A program made the position numbers and the translations under genes. Under the pieces are notes generated by a model that was not told where the DNA came from, searched no databases, and was given only the letters and a program-made list of their open reading frames with translations. Of a DNA stretch of 64,000 bases, positions 24,604 through 35,620 are shown piece by piece; the first letter of the stretch is position 1; each line of letters opens with the position of its first letter. The stretch spans positions 8,089,076-8,153,075 of the forward strand of contig NW_004454195.1 in NCBI RefSeq assembly GCF_000283155.1, given 5' to 3'. The stretch comes from Ceratotherium simum simum (lineage: Eukaryota > Chordata > Mammalia > Perissodactyla > Rhinocerotidae).

Positions 24604-25120
24604 TTAAAGTTTAATTTTTATTTTTATCAAAGTTAAAGAAGCACAGAATTTAAAGAGTCAACAGTTCTACAGGGCTTATTACAAAAACACAACAGTCCCC
24701 TGCTGCCCCTTTCCATTCTTTGTCTCGAGGGTCAACCATTTTCAATTATTTTAGCTGTTTCTTTTAGTAATTACCTCATCTCTAAATAACATGCTTATAT
24801 CTCTATGTCTTGTTTGTTTTTCTTCAGTTTTAGGCATTATCCACTGAGTTCCCATCAAAAACATGAGGGGTGACTTTTTTCTTGCCCAATCCCCACCACC
24901 ACATACATGCGTATTTCCTTTTGTCCCATCCTCCCAATAGTGTTCTATCACAATTTTTGTGTGACCAATAATCAGTGTTAACACAATTACGACTACTCAC
25001 AGCTGAATCAGGAGCTATACTAAGATTATTTTTCATTTTTTGCACAACGTGTTTTCCCAGAGCCATGTCTTTCAGCTCCTCAGTTTTCCAGATACTCAAA
25101 ACTTACTCATCTCCAAACTC
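24604..25120 (+). repeat. Interspersed repeat, copy 1 of a pair (see 38393)
   Basis: Shares ordered blocks with 38393-38860: TTTTTATTTTTATCAAA, AAAGAGTCAA.AGTT.TACA.GGCTTATT, AGCTGTTTCTTTTAGTAATT (compared with AGCTTCCTTTGGTGTTTCCT), and a shared TACTAAGATTATTTTT / TACCAAGATTATTTTT end. An old dispersed family, probably LINE-derived; no name assigned. Confidence 0.55.
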
Positions 25121-25735
25121 TTCCCCCAGTTGTGTAAGTCTCCTTTCAATAGGGCCAAACACACCTAGAATTCTATTAGTTTTTTCTTTTTAGAGGCATG
25201 TCTTCTGGAGAATTACTCCAATCTGCATGAGAATTGCTCATGAAGCAATTACTCCATCTCTTCTGGAGAATTACTCCAATCTGCAGGCCTGCTGCACATC
25301 TGTAACCTGGGATCTGCCTTCACCTTCACTCTAGGGATTTCTCTCCCCTCTCTCTTAGGTGGTATCACCTATTTCTTGGATTCTATATCCTCCTCTTTCT
25401 TGGGAAGAATATTCTTCTGAAAAAAGATAGACGAAAGGTCAATCTTTTTGAGATCTTGCAAGTCTGAAAGAGCTTGCCTTCATACTTGATTGGTGGTTTG
25501 GCTGAGTATAGAAGTCCAAGCTGAAGAAATTTTCCTCATAATTTTAAAGGCATTGCTCCATTGTCTTCTAGCTCCCTAGGCTGCTGCTGAGAAGTGCAAA
25601 GCCATTCTGATTCCTCATCCTTTGGATGTAACTTGTGTTTTCCTCTCTGGAAGCAGTCTTTGGAATCTTCTGTTTGTCCCCAGTGTTTTGAACTTTCATG
25701 AAGATATGCTTTGTTGTTGATCAAATATATTCTTT
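25121..25735 (+). mobile_element. Probable old LINE-derived fragment
   Basis: TTTGAGATCTTGCAAGTCTG, GGTTTGGCTGAGTATAGAAG, TAAAGGCATTGCTCCATTGT and CTTCTAGCTCC belong to a common mammalian repeat I recall as L1M/HAL1-like. It may continue the repeat at 24604. Confidence 0.5.
25201..25285 (+). repeat. 27-bp direct repeat, two copies 58 bp apart
   Basis: The identical 27-mer beginning TCTTCTGGAGAATTACTCCA occurs at 25201-25227 and 25259-25285. A small local duplication inside the LINE-derived stretch. Confidence 0.9.
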
Positions 25736-26219
25736 ACTAATGATTTTCAAGAGGCGTAGAAAAGAGAGGAAAACGGGCACTGTGTATTGTTTGACTCTGG
25801 CTGCGTTTCCAAATCAAGTTTTGTTGTTTCTTTCAAAAAAAAAAGTTACCATTCTAAATATTTAAACAATTCAATTCTCTCACACCAATTGCACACATTT
25901 ACAAATACTTCATACACTAGTCAGTGTTCTGACAGTCTTGGAATAGTAAGGTGTTCTGAGAACATTTTCCTAGGAGAAAAGATAGCTGTCACTATTTAAA
26001 ATTTTTTTTCCTTCACTGGTCATCTTATAAAACCTATCCTTAAAGTTCAGATACTTAGCTCCTAACTCTGTCCAATTTTATGTCCTATGCCAACAGTACA
26101 ATGACTACACTCCAAACACTAAGAAAGACAGCATTTCTACCCTTTTTCATAGCAGTTTCCAGAAAGGGATAGCTCCCCACACTTTCAAACATTTTATAAG
26201 GTCTCAACTGTTTTGCCCA

Positions 26220-26405
26220 TCTTTAACTGGGGCAGTAGAGAGGGGCCCTGGCTTTGGAATCACTAGCTGGGGTACTTTGGGAAAAGAGCTGAACTTCGCT
26301 TTGCTTAAGTTACTACCTGTACATAGGGTTGCTGTAAGTATGTATGTAAGGCATGTAAAGTCTATCACATGGTCAGTAATAAACATGTTAGCTACTGTTA
26401 TTAAG
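26220..26405 (+). mobile_element. MIR SINE
   Basis: GGCCCTGGCTTTGGAATCAC, TGCTTAAGTTACTACCTGTA, AGGGTTGCTGTAAGTATGTA, then a 3' end near CAGTAATAAACATGTTAGCT: MIR in sense orientation with internal deletions. Confidence 0.65.
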
Positions 26406-26704
26406 ACATCTCACCTTGTTTTGCTCTCAGTGGGAACAGTTAGATCTACAAACCACTACATCAAGTCTTGATGTATCTGAAATGTTAAGCAATCACCTAG
26501 AAGATCTGGCCAATGGAAATGACTAGTCAAAAACTTCAGGTCGGTACACTCTTATTATTTTTTTTCAACATTTTATTTCCCTCTGTCCATGTACTTTTTC
26601 CTCCAACATTTCTAAAAGAGGTTTTCTCAAGTCCATGTGTAATGGATACTGTGAAATGAAAGTTTTGGTATGCAATTAGTAGTTTTTAAATCACATATTT
26701 TCCC

Positions 26705-27000
26705 CCAGATGTATTTTTATCTGAGATATAATTGACATATAACATTATTTTATTTATTAGGTATTAGTTTTAGGTGCACAGCATATATGTATACATTGCA
26801 AAATGATCACCACAATAAGTTTAACATCCATCACCACCCATAGCTACAAGTTATTTTTTTTCTTGTGATGAGAACTTTTAAGATTTACTCTCTTAGCAAC
26901 ATATATACAATACAGCATTGTTAACTATAGTCACCATGCTGTACATTACATCCCCGGGACTTATTTCTCCTATAACTGGAAGCCCCTAAACATTTTTGTA
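26705..27000 (-). mobile_element. L1 LINE 3' end fragment
   Basis: GAGATATAATTGACATATAA, TTTTAGGTGCACAGCATATA, AATGATCACCACAATAAGTT and ACTATAGTCACCATGCTGTA are antisense L1 3'UTR blocks. Confidence 0.8.
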
Positions 27001-27544
27001 ATGACTCTTTTGCTTTTAAATAGTCCTCTGCAAAGGACAAAAGCCCAATGTCTGTGGAACCATTTCTGGAAAATAACACTCCTTCATTCCTCATATTTTC
27101 TCATCCAAACCACCTTATGCTCAGTGGTGAGGGGTCTGGTAAAGCATCTTTCATACCTGCTTTGAAAATGGACACCCCATGACAGAGAGTAAATGGTGAT
27201 AGCCCAGAATAACAGCCTATTTGTCTGTATTACATTCTCAGTATCTGTAAGAGTTAGTGCCCAATTAAAAGACTGCCTCATGCTATCTTTTCCACCACAC
27301 ATGCACACCTTGCCTCCCAAGGAAACCAGTCTGAGCTTTTCATGGGCTGAGGTCTTATCTTACTTTCTTTGTATCTCACACTGAGTCTGCCTGCTGCCAC
27401 AGACAGAGAATTCTATAAATATTTTTTGATTGACTACTAATTGGCTACCATTCACTGCCTTTCTCTCGCCTGCCCACTCATTGGCATAATCCCAGATCAG
27501 AGGAAAGCCAGATTTTCATAGGAGAAATTTCCATTTAAAAGAAG

Positions 27545-27970
27545 ATACTAGATTAGGAAGGAAATAACAAAGATTAGAGCAGAAATAAATGATGTAGAGA
27601 CTAAAAAGACAATAGAAAAGATCAATGAAACTAAGAGCTTGTTCTGTGAAAAGATAAACAAAATTGACAAACCTTTAGCTAGACTTACCAAGAAAAAGAG
27701 AGAGGACTCAAATAAATAGAAATGAAAGAGATGTTACAACTGACACCATAGAAATACAGAGGATCATAAGGGACTGTTATGAACAATTATACGCTAACGA
27801 ATTGGACAACCTAGAAAAAATGGATAAATTCCTAGAAACACACAACCTACCAAGACTGAATTATGATGAAATAGAAAACTCAACAGACTAATTACTAGTA
27901 AGGAGATTAAATCAGTATCAAAAACCTCCCAACAAACAAAAGTCCAGGACCAGATGGCTTCACTAGGTTA
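27545..27970 (+). mobile_element. L1 LINE internal ORF2 fragment
   Basis: Sense L1 ORF2 around the start of RT: AGAGCAGAAATAAATGATGT, GATCAATGAAACTAAGAGCT, AACAAATTGACAAACC-like, GAACAATTATACGCTAACGA, and TCCAGGACCAGATGGCTTCA. Stops interrupt it. Truncated at both ends, without a 3' UTR. Confidence 0.85.
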
Positions 27971-28649
27971 TCTTTCCCCCTTAAAACCACAGTGGCTTCG
28001 TCCAGTGATTTAAAGGAGCACACTTGCTCCCTCTAATGTGAACCTTCGGTTTTCCATAGCTCCTTTTTCTCTAGGACTTCAAATTTTTAAAAACTCCACA
28101 TTGTCCAAAGGGTTTTGTAAATTTCTCACAGCAGGTTCCTATAACAAGTAAGGAAGAATGCTACTTGGGTAACATTTTCATCTTGATAAAAGGGCTAGGT
28201 CTTACGGGTTGCTAGTTTAGAGTTCTCCTCACTAGGACAAAGGTACAAAAGTAATTGTGGTGAGAGTTTCTCCTCTGATTCTGTAAGACACTCAGATTCA
28301 ATGGATTCCAAAGATCATGAGCCTAAGATTAAATAGAAAATAGACCTGAAGTGACAGGAAATGGAAGACTCAAACCTTTTCTCATGCTGAGGCTGGGCAA
28401 CTGGCTCATATGTGAGCTCTCTGCAAATAATGAAGTCACGATAGACTACTTTCTCTATAAATCCACCCAAATTCAAAAATATTTGTTACACTACCATCAA
28501 ACCAGACTATGCTAGATTGTTAAATTCTCTTTACCGTGACTGTATCAATTACCTTCTTTCCTTTCTCAGGAAGCTACCAATCACTGGGGAAGTGATCTGG
28601 TGATTCACAGCTACTAATGGGGTAATGGTATGCATAGAAGAAACAAACC

Positions 28650-28745
28650 ATGGTATTTATTCATTCATTCAATGACTGGCTCATTGAATATGCTTGTTTC
28701 ATCCATTCACTTAGTCCCCACTATCTGCTAAATGCAATGCTCATA
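28650..28745 (-). mobile_element. Possible L2 3' end
   Basis: TATTCATTCATTCAATGACT and CACTATCTGCTAAATGCAAT resemble the antisense L2 terminus. Weak. Confidence 0.4.
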
Positions 28746-28961
28746 TCTAAAAAATCAAAAGTGATTAAATACATTTCCCGCCCAGCTGTAGTGGGAGGGT
28801 GCTGGAAGCAGACCCGGCTCAGTCAAGCCAGGGAGTTGTTTCCCTAAGAGATGCATTCGCATTGCCAAGGTTCCCACCTTCATATTTTTTACTTAGTCTC
28901 CCATAAGAGATTTCTGGAGCCAGCTTCTCACCAAACAGCAAAACAAGCCACCATTTTCTTT

Positions 28962-29184
28962 CTTTTTTTTTTTTTTATTGATGTTTTAATGGTTTCTAAC
29001 ATTGTGAAATTTTGGGTTGTACATTTTTGTTTGTCCATCACCATATATATGACTCCCTTCACCCCTTGTGCCCACTCCCCACCCCCACTGCCCCTGGTAA
29101 CCACAGTCCAGTTTTCTCTGTCCATGTGTTGGTTTATATTCCACATGTGAGTGAGATCATACAGTGTTTGTCTTTCTCTTTCTG
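28962..29184 (-). mobile_element. 5'-truncated L1 with perfect 18-bp TSD
   Basis: Begins with a T run (antisense poly-A), then GATGTTTTAATGGTTTCTAA, TTGTGAAATTTTGGGTTGTA, TGCCCCTGGTAACCACAGTC and CACATGTGAGTGAGATCATA, an L1 3'UTR in antisense. It is flanked by identical CAAGCCACCATTTTCTTT at 28944-28961 and 29185-29202. The intact duplication and low apparent decay suggest a younger insertion than the other L1 pieces here. Confidence 0.93.
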
Positions 29185-29837
29185 CAAGCCACCATTTTCT
29201 TTTCACTGCAAAGAAGTTTCAAGAGTCCCTGAGTTTTGAAACAGTGTCATCAGAATATGAGCGATCAGAGAGTTACACAAGTAAAAGAACACTTTAAAAT
29301 TTTCACAAAACCGGAAAAAACCTATATGAGATCCCGATTAGCCAATTTACTTCTCTAACGCCTCTAATAAAGTCCCACTGCAGAGAAAAAAAGCAAACTC
29401 TTCAGTTTGATTTTCAAAAGGACCTCATCCCGGCTCTCTGTACCTCACCAGGTTCCTCAGATCCACTCGCCCCTTCCCAAACATGCCCCCAATCCCTCCT
29501 CTATGCCGCAGTTTTGCTGTTTCCACTGCCTGAGGGTCCTTCCAGGCACTGTTGCACCCATTCTCCAAGTCCCAACTCCTCCAAGAGGTCATCCATTGTC
29601 CACAAACCAGAGGTAACCTCCCTTGACGCATTTACTTCCCATCATCTCCCGCAAATCCAGAGTGGAGTATAGAAGGGTAAAAGAAACCACCACATCTAGA
29701 AATTACCTCCCATCCTATCTGCCCTCTCCACTCTGGTGGTATCACTCCTCAGAACCACCCCGACCAGTCTTGTAGGATAAATATTTCTCCTCTAAGTTGG
29801 AATCTCTGAATACAAGAGGCTGGAATTCATAACTTGA

Positions 29838-29965
29838 TATAGTGGAAAAAGCATTTTTGGCAGCAGAGAACCTTAATTTGAGACCCAGTCCCTTAACTGA
29901 CAACCTGTGTGACTCTGGGCAGATTACTTAACCTGTCCGAGTCTCAGTTTTCTCACTTCCAATAC
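29838..29965 (+). mobile_element. MIR SINE fragment
   Basis: TATAGTGGAAAAAGCATTTT, ACAACCTGTGTGACTCTGGG, CAGATTACTTAACCTGTCCG and AGTCTCAGTTTTCTCA follow MIR in sense orientation. Confidence 0.75.
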
Positions 29966-30115
29966 ATGAATTCATTCCTTCTTCATTCACTGACTTAAGA
30001 AAATTGTATGTGAACGTGTTTTGAGGTATACTCTGTGCTGGCTGCTGGGGCTACTCACATGGATGAGACACAGACTCTATCCTCAAGGCACCATGATCTC
30101 CTTGAGGAGTGGACA
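29966..30115 (-). mobile_element. L2 LINE 3' end
   Basis: TTCATTCCTTCTTCATTCAC, CTCTGTGCTGGCTGCTGGGG and GACTCTATCCTCAAGGCACC match antisense L2. It directly abuts the MIR. Confidence 0.6.
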
Positions 30116-30684
30116 GTTCGGCTGTTGGGGATAGGCCAGCACTACAAGACAGCAGGCCACTGGGACCTCGGCTATCTCAGCAAAAAAGAGCCCAGTGGGA
30201 ACTGAGACCATGGGGGAAGTCTAAGTATATCTTGAAGGCTGGCTCTGTGCCCTGACTTGGGGTGATGTGGCTGGGTAAGGACGGAGCCATAAAATCATAG
30301 ACTCTGAATGCTGAGTGGGACCAGGACAGAACTCTGTTACATTCCCCCATCTTGAAGTGGGAACTCCCTTAGCTAAATGTGAGGCAGGGATCCTTCACTG
30401 AAAAGGAGCTCCCTCCCCCAGCCCCTCCACGACCCTTTCTATACTCCTATGCTGTTGGGGAAGCTCTTCCTATTCTTGTGTCCCCATGCTGCCCTTTTGC
30501 TCTTGTTTAGGCCACGGAGGAAGTCGCGGTCAAAGAGGTGCTTCTAAGAGTTCCCCAAGGGCCACACCTTGGCACTGGGGAAAAAAGAAGGGCCACGGAG
30601 ACCCGGCTGGCCAGGCTACCACAGCCTGGGCAGGATTTTCATGGACCTTTTGTCCCTCCATAAAGTAAATGTATTGCTTTCCTT

Positions 30685-31645
30685 GTATCCAGAATATATA
30701 AAGAACTCTTACAACTCAATAAGAAGACAAATACTCCAATTTTTAAATGGGCAAAATATTTGAATAGATATTTTTCCAAAGAAGATATGCGAAGAGCTAG
30801 CAGTGCATGTAAAGATGCACAACATCAAGTCATTAGGGAAATACAAATCAAAACCAAAATGAGATACCACTTCACATCCACTAAAATGGCTACAATCAAA
30901 AAGATAGATAATAACAAGGTAAGGATGCAGATAATAGCTGGTAAGGATGTGGACCTTACATTGCTGGCGGGAATGTAAAATGATGCAGCTGCTATGGAAC
31001 ACAGGTTGGAAATTTCTTAAAAAGTTAAGTACGTATGAGCCATATGATCCAACCACTCCACTTGTAGTTATCTACTCAAGAGAAATGAAAACATATGCCA
31101 CACACACAAAGACCTGTACACAAATGTTCATGGTAGCATCATTCATAATGCTCATCTCACACACAGACAAAAAAGGAAACAACTCAAATGTCCATCAGCT
31201 GGTGAATGGATAAACAAAATGCAGTATATCATGCAATGGAATATTATTCAGCAATAAAAAGGAATGAAGTGCTGATACATGCTACAAGATAGATGAACCT
31301 CGAAAACATTATGCTAAGTGAAAGAGCCAGCCACAGAAGACCATATATTGTATGATTCCAGAAGACCATATATTGTATGATTCCATTTATATGAGTATCC
31401 AGAAAAAGCAAATCTGTAGAGACAGAAAGTAGATTAGTGGTTGTCTAGGGCTGGAGCTAGGAACAGGGAGTGAGTGCCAATGGGGACAAAATTTCTATTT
31501 GAAGTGACGGAAATGATTTAAAATAGGACTGTGATGGCAACTGCACAATGCTGTAAATATACTAATAATCATTGAATTGTGCACTTAAAATGGGTGAATT
31601 TTATGGTTTGCAAAATTGTACCTCAATAAAGCTTTAAAAAAACAA
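30685..31645 (+). mobile_element. L1 LINE 3' end with poly-A
   Basis: Sense L1: TATATAAAGAACTCTTACAA, GGAAATACAAATCAAAACCA, TGGAATATTATTCAGCAATA, AACATTATGCTAAGTGAAAG, and a terminal AATAAA (31624-31629) plus A run. It contains a 25-bp perfect tandem duplication at 31335-31384. Confidence 0.9.
31335..31384 (+). repeat. 25-bp perfect tandem duplication inside L1
   Basis: The 25-mer beginning AGAAGACCATATATTGTATG is repeated immediately (31335-31359, 31360-31384). Ordinary L1 consensus has one copy, so this is a local replication-slippage event. Confidence 0.95.
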
Positions 31646-31824
31646 ACCAAAAAATAAGTGCTGCTCCTCTTTATAAAGGCATAGTTGAAAAACAGTTAAA
31701 TCTGAGTGGCTTTGCTGCTCTCATCTCCCAACAAAGTCACAGGTGGTAATTAAACTTAACCAGAGATTGCTCTGAGTGGCCACACCCCTTTGGTTGTAGA
31801 GACCATGATAGGCGACAGAACAGA

Positions 31825-32015
31825 ACAGCAGTTCTCACTGCTCCTCACTCTCCTGTGCATCAGAATCACTGGGGAGAAGTGAGGCTTCCAACATGCAGAT
31901 TCCTGGGCCCCACTCTCAGCAGTACCAATCCAGTGGTTCTGGGTATCCCCAGGAATCTGCATTTTTAAGAAGTATACTTCAGAGTACAAGGGCACACTTT
32001 GAGAAATGCTATGAT
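31825..32015 (+). mobile_element. MER5A-type hAT-Charlie element
   Basis: AGCAGTTCTCACTGCTCCTC, TGTGCATCAGAATCACTGGG, ACATGCAGATTCCTGGGCCC, GGAATCTGCATTTTTAAGAA and CACACTTTGAGAAATGCTA follow the MER5A consensus in order. Confidence 0.8.
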
Positions 32016-32084
32016 AGAGTTGCCCAGGAATGCTGTCGGTGCATGTGGGAATGGGGGGGTCAAGAAGGGTGGGTACTCAACTGA

Positions 32085-32300
32085 GTCCTGAGAAGTAGGA
32101 GGCTACTAAAGTTTAGTTAGGAACTAAACTAAATCTCAAAGGATGAGGAGGTGTTATTCAGAAGAAGAAAGGTAAGTAAAGGCATTCCTGAGCCCATGCC
32201 CAGCATGTGCAAAGACATGGAGGCGTTACAGTCAGAAAATATTTACTGAGTATTCACTGTGTGCCAGGAGCTATCTGAGAAAGCATGAGAAACAAGGGAT
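32085..32300. repeat. Ancient mammalian repeat fragments (including L2 antisense)
   Basis: CATGTGCAAAGACATGGAGG CG belongs to a common old mammalian repeat also seen around 46.1-46.6 kb. ATATTTACTGAGTATTCACT GTGTGCCAGGAGC (32240-32270) is antisense L2. Family names uncertain. Confidence 0.5.
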
Positions 32301-32670
32301 TGATGAGTAGTTAGTAACAGTGGTAGATACAGCTGGGAGTAGACTTGGGAATTGACTATGAACGAGACAGTGGATTGAAGAAGATCTGAGAGATGCATAG
32401 ACTAGGCAAGATCTGAGAAAGGCTTAAATGGATTAGATGGGGTTGGGAGGGAAAGAGAGAAGGTAGGATGTCGTAGATGTCTTGCTCCCAGGTAGGGTGG
32501 TACCAATAAAAATAGAGATAGGGAATGGAGGTGGCTAATGAAGAGGAGGAGCTCAGTTTTAGACATCTGAGTTTGAAGCATCTACAATGATATTGAGATG
32601 ACAGTTGGCAGCTGCAAGTAGGGACATGAAGCTCAGGGGACTTCAGGAATGGAATTATAAGTATTACCTA

Positions 32671-32913
32671 ACAAGGGGCCAGCCCCATGGTGTAGCGGTT
32701 AAGTGCGCAGGCTCCGCTGCTGGCGGCCTGGGTTTGGATCCCGGGCACACAGTGAGGCACGGCTTGTCAGGCCACACTGTGGCTGCGTCCCATATCAAGT
32801 GGAGGAAGATCGGCACGGATGTTAGCCCAGGGCCAGTCTTCCTCAGCAAAGAAAAGAGGAGGATTGGCATGGATGTTAGCTCAGGGTTGATCTTCCTCAC
32901 AAAAAAAAAATAA
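32671..32913 (+). mobile_element. ERE-type SINE with 14-bp TSD
   Basis: The head AAGGGGCCAGCCCCATGGTG is followed by a B box with GGATCCCGGG, two tail modules ending in TTGATCTTCCTCAC, and an A run. ATAAGTATTACCTA is repeated at 32657-32670 and 32914-32927. Confidence 0.96.
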
Positions 32914-33698
32914 ATAAGTATTACCTACCTAATAATAACACCTGCTCCAGGATTCTTGGGAAGATTAAAGGAGATGATGCAGTGAACTTTGTGAACTATG
33001 AAATCATGCCTAAGTGTCATTATTATAATTTATCTCTGAATGCTCACAACTCATCACTGATCTGTACCCCGTGAGTGCTCAATCCATGACTTACTATTGC
33101 CTGTGTTATCACCTCTCCTATCCCCTAAACACAATGACATAACATCTCACACACCACACTTGTAAGGCCATGCCACAGAACAGATAAGCTGCAGAAACAC
33201 AATTGACTGAAAGTATAAAAGGGGATATCATTTCATATTGTCACTTATTTCTCACAACATAACTAAAATGTTTTGCTTTATTAAACCCTGTCATTTCATT
33301 ATAAGGAATGCCATGTCTCTCTGGAATAATTAAGGTAATAAAGTTTGCTGAAATTCCTTCTAATCTCAAAATTCACTGGCATTTATTGTAAGGTTTATAT
33401 ACAAATGAATAACAGATTCAGTAGCTCTCTTAAAAGAAAAACCCTAAGGATCAGTTCTGAAGTGCTGGGCCAGTTTTATGCACGGACATTTTCACAAGTG
33501 CAAGTTAGATCATTTGATTTAAAATAGGCAGGGGATGGATTTGGCCCAAGCGCTGTCCTCCAACCCCTTTTTGCTTCTTCATGTGCCTCCAGCCTCCTGG
33601 GTCTATTCTCATACTCGACTTCGATTTATCACTTGTAACAAAATCAAAGTTTTCAAATAGAGCTGTGGACCACCAAAGGACTACAGGTTCTTCTTCTT

Positions 33699-33935
33699 TT
33701 TTGTTTTTTTTTGTGAGGAAGATCAGCCCTGAGCTAACATTCATACCAATCCTCCTCTTTTTGCTGAGGAAGACTGGCCCTGGGCTCACATCCATGCCCA
33801 TCTTCCCCTACTTTATATGGGACGCCGCCACGGCATGGCTTGACAAGCGGTGCGTCGGTGCACGCCCAGGATCCAAACCCGGGCCGCCAGCAGCCGTGCG
33901 CGCGCACTTTACCGCTATGCCACAGGGCCGGCCCT
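33699..33935 (-). mobile_element. ERE-type SINE
   Basis: Antisense copy: T run, TGAGGAAGATCAGCCCTGAG, TGAGGAAGACTGGCCCTGGG, GACGCCGCCACGGCATGGCT, head CACAGGGCCGGCCC. The flanks AGGTTCTTCTTCTTTT and AGGTTCTTCTTTTTTG are a near-perfect TSD. The longest open frame in this neighbourhood is partly a translation of this SINE. Confidence 0.95.
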
Positions 33936-34199
33936 ATAGGTTCTTCTTTTTTGCTCTTTATATCTGGGAGCTCAAAGTAAGAGGGAAACAGAGAAGAAGG
34001 GCAAAGCAGAAAGAAGAGAATGGTGGGGTGTCGGGGAGAGAGACTAAGGGAAGGCATGGGAAGGAAGGGGGGCTGCCAGTGACGGTCAAGCACGAATAAG
34101 CCCACTCCAGCCCACCCTCTAATCTGCTCAAAATGCAAAAAGCAGCTCCCTGACTCTGAACGATAAACAGTCTCAGGTGAAGTGAGGAGAACAATCAAA

Positions 34200-35620
34200 A
34201 CTTGAAAAAGGGACTTATCTGGGAGTACGTTTCTGGGTTTTTCCCTCTTTTCTCTCCAGGGGTGACCCATGGTTGGAAGTGTGCAGGAGACGCAGGCAGC
34301 AAAAACTCCGAGAGAACCTCCTCTTTTTGGCCAGAAGACCTGGAAAGGAGGTTCCTGCAAATGAAAGAATGTGAGGGAAAGTCCAGCCCTTTTTTCTTTT
34401 TTTTCATTTTTCTCTCCCAAGAATGGCTGCAGTCACAGAACTGTGTGTGGCAGAAGAGCAAGCAGCAGCATAAGCTGCTAAAAGTTTCTCTAAGAGAAAC
34501 CTGATCTTATTGCCAGAGGAGGTGCTGGGGCCCTTGCGATCCAAAGAGTGTGTGGAGAGAACCCCTGTTATTTTTCCCTCTGTCTGCTCTGACTGCTTTG
34601 CCCTTAGGATGGCCCCAGTCTTGGGGAACTATACTGCAGCAGCGTGGCAGCTAAAACTTCAAGGGAAACCCAATCTTCCCGGCCAGGAAGGACCAGGAAA
34701 AAAATGCTCCTAGGGGCAGGAGAGTGTGGGAGGAATCCCAAGGAGGAGAGAGCTGAAGAACGGGATCCTCTGATTTTTGTGCATGAACCCGTACAAGCCC
34801 CAGTCTTGCCCCTGAGCTGTGTACGTGTGGGACAGATCCAAAGGCTTTGAGAACTGAACTATGATACAAGCCACCGCTCAGGTCCAAGACTAACCCCTAA
34901 ACAGTGCTTCCATGGGACCCAAAGCAGCATAGCAAAGGCTCTGAAAAATGAACTGATGTTGGAATCTTGTCCTCAGAATGCAAGACAGAACCGGGTTGAC
35001 TGCCTGGTAAAACAAAAAAATCGAGCATTTCAAAAGGATCCAGAGTCTCACAACATAATACTTAAAACGTCCAGAATTCAATCCCAAAATATATGACAGG
35101 CAAAGGACTGGGGAAATGTGATCAATTCTCAAGAGAAAAGACAATCAACAAATGCCAACACCAACATGACACGGACGTTGGAAGTATCAGATAGACTTAC
35201 AGGAGCTATTTTACCTATGCTCCAGGAGATAAAGGTAAACGCTCTTGAAATGAATGGAAAGACAGAAGTTCTCCACACAGACATAGAACCTATAAAAAGA
35301 AACAGGTGGAAATCTTAGAAGAACTGAAAAATACAATAACAAATAATGCACTGGATGGGCTCAATAGCAGAGTGGAGATGACAAAGAGAAGTGACAGTGA
35401 CCTTGATGATATAGACATTATCCAGTTTGAAGAACAGAGAGAAAAAGGTTGAACAAAAAAATGAACAGAGCCTAAGAGGCCTCTGGGACAATTTTAAAAG
35501 GTTTAAGATTAGTGTCATTGGAATTCCAGGAGAGGACAAAAAGATGGGGGTAGAAAACATACCTGAAGAAATAATAGCCCAAAACTTCTCAAACTTGGTG
35601 AAGGCCAAACAGTTATAGAT
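34200..35620 (+). mobile_element. L1 LINE 5' part (5'UTR and ORF1 remnant), 3'-truncated
   Basis: A sense L1 5'UTR (34200 to about 35050) is followed by ORF1-like blocks after 35050: CATTTCAAAAGGATCCAGAG, CTCAAGAGAAAAGACAATCA, ATTTTACCTATGCTCCAGG, then in translation LDGLNSRVEMTKR, EQSLRGLWDNFKRFKISVIG and ENIPEEIIAQNFSNL at the end. Stops and a frameshift near 35315-35450 break ORF1. There is no ORF2. Confidence 0.8.

Noticed and set aside
25201..25285. Possible CRISPR-like direct repeats
   Set aside because: Only two copies, inside a LINE-derived stretch of mammalian DNA. No array, no cas genes, wrong kind of genome.
33734..34420. Longest clean open frame in the window (about 228 codons, minus)
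   Set aside because: Its C-terminal part is an antisense translation of the ERE SINE at 33699 and the rest overlaps L1 5'UTR-like DNA. No domain or family similarity.
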